Of a stretch of 64,000 bases of DNA, positions 60,726 through 64,000 are shown in pieces; positions within the stretch are counted from its first letter, which is position 1; every line of letters begins with the position of its first letter. The position numbers were made by a program, and so were the translations under genes. The stretch is taken from NCBI GenBank assembly GCA_963756365.1, contig CAVWNF010000003.1, forward strand, positions 2,294,001 through 2,358,000, written 5' to 3'. Origin of the DNA: WHTI01 sp963756365. Its GTDB lineage: Bacteria; Actinomycetota; CADDZG01; WHSQ01. The notes below the pieces were generated by a model. It saw only the letters and a list, made by a program, of their open reading frames with translations. It did no database searches and had not been told where the DNA came from.

Positions 60726-62248
60726 TAGTTGGCGCACGCTCCCTCGAGCGCGCTCCTCACCGGATAACTCGAACTTGGTCCGGGAAGAGCGGTGGTTCCA
60801 GCCTTGTAATAGCCGCTGCCCCACTCGCCCCAGATCTGCTGGCGGCAATAAGAATCAACGGTCATCCACTCGCGTTCGCCAGATGGACGAGCGAGCGTTC
60901 CCTGCGTGCCAAGCATCGGCTCGACGATCCGCCCGATCTCGGCGCCGAGGTCCCCCAGCAGTCCGAAGTACGAGCCGTGACCCTGGGCCGCGAACGTCAC
61001 CTCGGGCGACAGGACCGGGGTTGACGGAAGACCTCCGATCAATCCTGTCGGGTAGATCCCCTTGCCGGTCGGAAGCGTCCCGTGGAGGAAGCGCATCCGA
61101 AGCTCATCCGCGGTCAATGTCCCATCACCCAATTCGCAGTCAGGGCGCGCGGTACCGCAAGCCACCGGGGTCCCCGTGGCTATCACGCCGCCGTCCTGGA
61201 TCCGCGACGGGCCAACGAGCGCCCTACGAGCCTCGTACAACGCGCTGCCGTAGAGCCCTGCAGACACCGGCGTCGCGTTCGAAGTACCTCCGAACATCCC
61301 TTCTCCAGTGACACTCGCGGTGCCCCCGTAGGCGCTCGGATAGTCGCCACCAGGTGCAGCGATATCCACTGGACGTCCACCGGAGTACTCGCCCCCGCTC
61401 TTATCTACGGCACCGACGGTGATGTGCCAGTCCGGTCCTTCCTGCGAGGAGAAGTAGGTGGTGTTGCTCAGCGTGAACGTGTTCGCCTGACCGTTGCCCG
61501 CGGAGAAGAACGTTTGCTGTCCGCGATCGGCGGCGGAGAGCTGCTGGGCCTGGTTCCGTCCGTCGTAGATGCGATCCCTGTACGCGGTCGAGAACCCGTA
61601 CGAGTTGCTCACGACGTCGATCCACGGCTGACTGAGGGCCCAGTTGAGCGCGTTCTCCGCCTGGGGGCAGTTCGCGCTGGGAAGGCACGAGTCATATGTG
61701 ATGAACACCAGCACACACTCGGGGCACGATCCGTGGAAGTTCCCCACCGCCACCGAGCTGGTCCCCGTTCCATGTGCGGTTTGGTTCCCGTGGATCTTGT
61801 TCCCGGAGAAGTCGACAGCCCCCACCACCTTGGTTCCGGGAAGCCAGTAGTAGTTCACGCTGGATGGTGACGACTTCGCCACCTTGTTCCACTTGGCGGT
61901 GTCACCCGAATCCATCGAGGTGGTCGAGCGGTTGGGGTTCGTCTCCTCAAGGGTGATATCGACGCTCTCGAACCTGTTGAACGAGGACGCCCCCGGGAAT
62001 CCCGGGAGCCACTGGTCGGGAGAGGTGGTTAGCGGAAGATCGTTCGATGGGTCCGCATCCTGGGCTTGGGGCATCTTCGAGGCCAGGTAGTCCCAGTGGT
62101 ACGGGTTGAACCCGCCGTCGATGACCGCCACCACGACGACATCGTCACGACCGTCGGAGGTGGTCTGGCCAGAGGCCGCGTTGAGTGGAGCCAGGGCGCT
62201 CGCGATCAGGACTGCGACTACGGCGAGCATCAGGCGGGACCTCAGCAT
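60722..62248 (-). CDS. Secreted subtilisin-like (S8) serine protease
   Basis: A 508-residue protease. A signal peptide (LMLAVVAVLIASALAPLNAASG) is followed by a catalytic domain with Asp in VVAVIDGGFNPYHWDY, His in HGNQTAHGTGTSSVAVG and Ser in FGGTSNATPVSAG, the standard S8 triad. Cysteine pairs (CPECV and CLPSANCP; ACGTARPDC) suggest disulfides. There is no clear pro-domain, so it may lack an inhibitory N-terminal segment. ATG at 62248 is fixed by GGAAGGA about six bases upstream. Divergent from the S15-type hydrolase. Confidence 0.88.
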   Translation of the reverse strand: MLRSRLMLAVVAVLIASALAPLNAASGQTTSDGRDDVVVVAVIDGGFNPYHWDYLASKMPQAQDADPSNDLPLTTSPDQWLPGFPGASSFNRFESVDITLEETNPNRSTTSMDSGDTAKWNKVAKSSPSSVNYYWLPGTKVVGAVDFSGNKIHGNQTAHGTGTSSVAVGNFHGSCPECVLVFITYDSCLPSANCPQAENALNWALSQPWIDVVSNSYGFSTAYRDRIYDGRNQAQQLSAADRGQQTFFSAGNGQANTFTLSNTTYFSSQEGPDWHITVGAVDKSGGEYSGGRPVDIAAPGGDYPSAYGGTASVTGEGMFGGTSNATPVSAGLYGSALYEARRALVGPSRIQDGGVIATGTPVACGTARPDCELGDGTLTADELRMRFLHGTLPTGKGIYPTGLIGGLPSTPVLSPEVTFAAQGHGSYFGLLGDLGAEIGRIVEPMLGTQGTLARPSGEREWMTVDSYCRQQIWGEWGSGYYKAGTTALPGPSSSYPVRSALEGACANY

Positions 62249-62307
62249 CTCGATTCCTTCCGGTGAGTGGTTTCGGGATGGCTTCAACACCTCCTGAGCC
62301 GCCCCTC

Positions 62308-62321
62308 TGTGCACCTGCACA
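62308..62321. promoter_or_regulatory. Palindromic site between S8 protease and S15 hydrolase
   Basis: TGTGCA-CC-TGCACA, a perfect 6-bp inverted repeat with a 2-nt centre, in the 109-nt divergent intergenic region. It is near the centre of the region and so could be an operator for both secreted-enzyme genes. Confidence 0.4.
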
Positions 62322-62357
62322 AAGGAACCCGGGGGCATGAGGGGCAAGTGCTAGGGC

Positions 62358-64000
62358 ATGAGACGAGTTATCGCCGTATTCGGTGCCCTTGCCCTCCTGG
62401 CCGGGCTGTCCATCCTTCAGCCGCTCACTGCGGCAGCAGACCCCGTCTACAACGGGGCCACATGGACGGAGACGTACTTCCCATCCAAGGACGGAACGAT
62501 GCTGCACGCTGACGTTTTCCTTCCCGCGGGCAGACGCGTCAACGATCAGCATCCTGTGATCCTCTCGATCGGTCCCTACTTCGGTACCGGTGCCAACGGG
62601 GGGCCCGCGGAGGCCGGTCCCATCGATCGCTTCGGGGACATGGTCAACGGCGGGCAGATCTTCGAGCGCGGTTACGCCTACGTACAGGTCGACTCACGCG
62701 GTTACGGCGGCAGCGATGGTTGCTACAACTACGGTGGCAACGGCGAGCAGATGGACGCAACGGCTGCGGTCGAGTGGGCATCGCACCAGTCGTGGTCGAA
62801 CGGCAACGTCGGTATGTGGGGTAAGAGCTACGACGGATGGACCCAGGTCATGGCTCTGGCCAACAAGCCCGAAGGCCTGAAGGCCGCGGTCGTCCAGGCT
62901 CCGATCGACGACGGCTACAAGATCGCGTTCATGAACGGCATCCACTACGCGCTCGGGTGGTACATCACACCGGGTCTATACGCTCAGTACGACGTCACAC
63001 CGCAGAGCGCCAACAACTCCTCACCCGACGAGTTCATCTACCCGACCAAGGGGACGCTGACGAATCCCACGTGCCCCGCGGAGAACATCGTTATCACCGA
63101 CACGATGTACGACCGAAGCTTCTCCTACTGGCAGGAGCGAGAGATCTCGGGCAGGGCTCGCCACGCAGAGGTGCCCATCCTGTGGTCCCACGGCTTCAAC
63201 GACGCGAACACGAAACCCGACAACTTCCTCGACACGTGGGAGGGCTACCGCGGCGAACAGCGCGGGTGGTTCGGACAGTGGGATCACGTCAGAGGTAACG
63301 AATCGAACCTGGTCGGGCGCGACGGATTCCTCGACGAAGCGATGGCGTTCTTCGACGAGCACCTCAAGGGGCTTCCTCCCGTGGACTACCCCAACGTTGA
63401 GATCCAGGACGGCGAGGGACAGTGGCGCACCGAGGACCAGTGGCCACCTGCCGACGCCGACTACGACCTCGGGTCGATCCCGATCAAGCCAGGCTCGTAC
63501 ACCGACGACGGGAGCAACTCGGCCGGGGGCTCCGGCGGAGGGAAGGGAACGTGGACGTTCACCGAACCCGCTCCCTACGACCTCAGGTGGGCAGGGACCT
63601 CGGTTCTCGACCTCAACGTCTCAACCGCGGTGCCGAACGCCAACCTCGTCGCATTGATCTACGACGTCGATGAGGGGGGCCAGGCGTCCCTGATCACCCG
63701 CGGCGCCTATCTCCTCGAAGAGGGCGGCCGGGTGACGTTCGAGACCTACCCGCAGGATTGGGTGCTCCGGCAGGGGCACCGGATCGGGATCCTTCTGTCG
63801 AGCAATGACAGCTCGTGGTTCAACCCGATCCCGACCCGCTCGAGCGTGACGGTCAACTCCGGTGTGCTCGAGCTCCCGTTCCTGCGATACCTGAGGACCT
63901 CGAACCTAGAGGGTGGGCCGGCCAGGGCTCAGGGCGGCAATCCACGCTTGATCCTCACCACCCCGACCATCACGGGCAACGAGGTCGACGCCAGCTTCCC
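62358..64000 (+). CDS. Secreted CocE/S15-type peptidase or hydrolase, 3' end cut by window edge
   Basis: The frame is open from ATG 62358 to the right edge (547 codons seen). A signal peptide (VIAVFGALALLAGLSILQPLTAAA) is followed by an alpha/beta-hydrolase catalytic domain of the Xaa-Pro dipeptidyl-peptidase/CocE type. The nucleophile is in MWGKSYDGWTQ, with the preceding VDSRGYGGSDGCY oxyanion region. The acid is in HGFNDANTKPDNF and the base in GQWDHVRGN. A C-terminal jelly-roll-like domain (LRWAGTSVLDLNVSTAVPN, LLSSNDSSWFNPIPTR) matches the usual second domain. Activity could be on X-Pro peptides or esters such as cocaine analogues. Confidence 0.87.
   Translation, partial: MRRVIAVFGALALLAGLSILQPLTAAADPVYNGATWTETYFPSKDGTMLHADVFLPAGRRVNDQHPVILSIGPYFGTGANGGPAEAGPIDRFGDMVNGGQIFERGYAYVQVDSRGYGGSDGCYNYGGNGEQMDATAAVEWASHQSWSNGNVGMWGKSYDGWTQVMALANKPEGLKAAVVQAPIDDGYKIAFMNGIHYALGWYITPGLYAQYDVTPQSANNSSPDEFIYPTKGTLTNPTCPAENIVITDTMYDRSFSYWQEREISGRARHAEVPILWSHGFNDANTKPDNFLDTWEGYRGEQRGWFGQWDHVRGNESNLVGRDGFLDEAMAFFDEHLKGLPPVDYPNVEIQDGEGQWRTEDQWPPADADYDLGSIPIKPGSYTDDGSNSAGGSGGGKGTWTFTEPAPYDLRWAGTSVLDLNVSTAVPNANLVALIYDVDEGGQASLITRGAYLLEEGGRVTFETYPQDWVLRQGHRIGILLSSNDSSWFNPIPTRSSVTVNSGVLELPFLRYLRTSNLEGGPARAQGGNPRLILTTPTITGNEVDASF

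Noticed and set aside
1..64000. CRISPR arrays, insertion sequences, prophage or rRNA
   Set aside because: No repeated spacers, transposase, integrase, capsid or rRNA sequence was seen in either strand.

Overview
The window looks like a chromosomal segment of a high-GC actinobacterium (Actinomycetota). Five things point that way: a GlnR-type orphan regulator, a BldC-type regulator, a mycothiol S-conjugate amidase, a perfect mycobacterial-type LexA box, and a DUF222/HNH (13E12-like) gene. No plasmid, phage, insertion sequence or CRISPR array is visible. Genes are packed tightly, many with 1- or 4-nt stop/start overlaps, so most of the segment is operonic housekeeping DNA.

Layout. 1-8.6 kb: GlnR-like regulator with an NfeD-like protein, a secreted sulfatase, tRNA-Lys, rsgA, two secreted proteins, an ABC-2 exporter and a DinB/mycothiol-type protein. 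8.6-15.3 kb: tRNA-Glu, a two-domain SagB-type oxidoreductase divergent from an ABC exporter, a GNAT enzyme, a winged-helix regulator with its membrane partner, tRNA-Asp, tRNA-Phe, bldC and an unknown gene. 15.4-19.9 kb: leucine dehydrogenase with E1-alpha, E1-beta and E2 of a branched-chain 2-oxoacid dehydrogenase. 19.9-21.9 kb: a LexA-box HNH gene and an unknown membrane protein. 21.9-26 kb: a MoxR/DUF58/DUF4129 membrane cluster. 26-29.3 kb: tyrosine catabolism (hppD-hmgA-fumarylacetoacetase). 29.3-33.2 kb: nadB, an enoyl-CoA hydratase and a GAF histidine kinase. 33.2-45.8 kb: a large purine cluster (purF, L, Q, S, a Yip1-like protein, purC, B on one run; purK, E, D, A and dodecin on a second), split by a methyltransferase. 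46-56 kb: small membrane/zinc-ribbon proteins, a DUF255 thioredoxin-like protein, arfB, a glycosyltransferase, a divergent FtsH-like protein and mca. 56-64 kb: nadA, nadC, ilvA, class II DAHP synthase, a secreted S8 protease and a secreted S15-type hydrolase cut by the right edge.

The purine genes cover most of the route to IMP and AMP; purM, purN and purH are not here. nadA, nadB and nadC together give de novo NAD synthesis from aspartate, but nadB is about 25 kb from the other two. The leucine dehydrogenase feeds 2-oxoacids to the adjacent dehydrogenase complex.

An important caveat: ten otherwise well-conserved genes, including purL, purD, nadB and E1-alpha, are each broken by one or two single-base-type frameshifts, 15 in total by my count. 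By frame arithmetic 13 of the 15 have the same sense (one extra base). Residual indel errors in the assembly are the likeliest cause. The apparent PurL-PurF and PurD-PurE fusion frames are products of these shifts.
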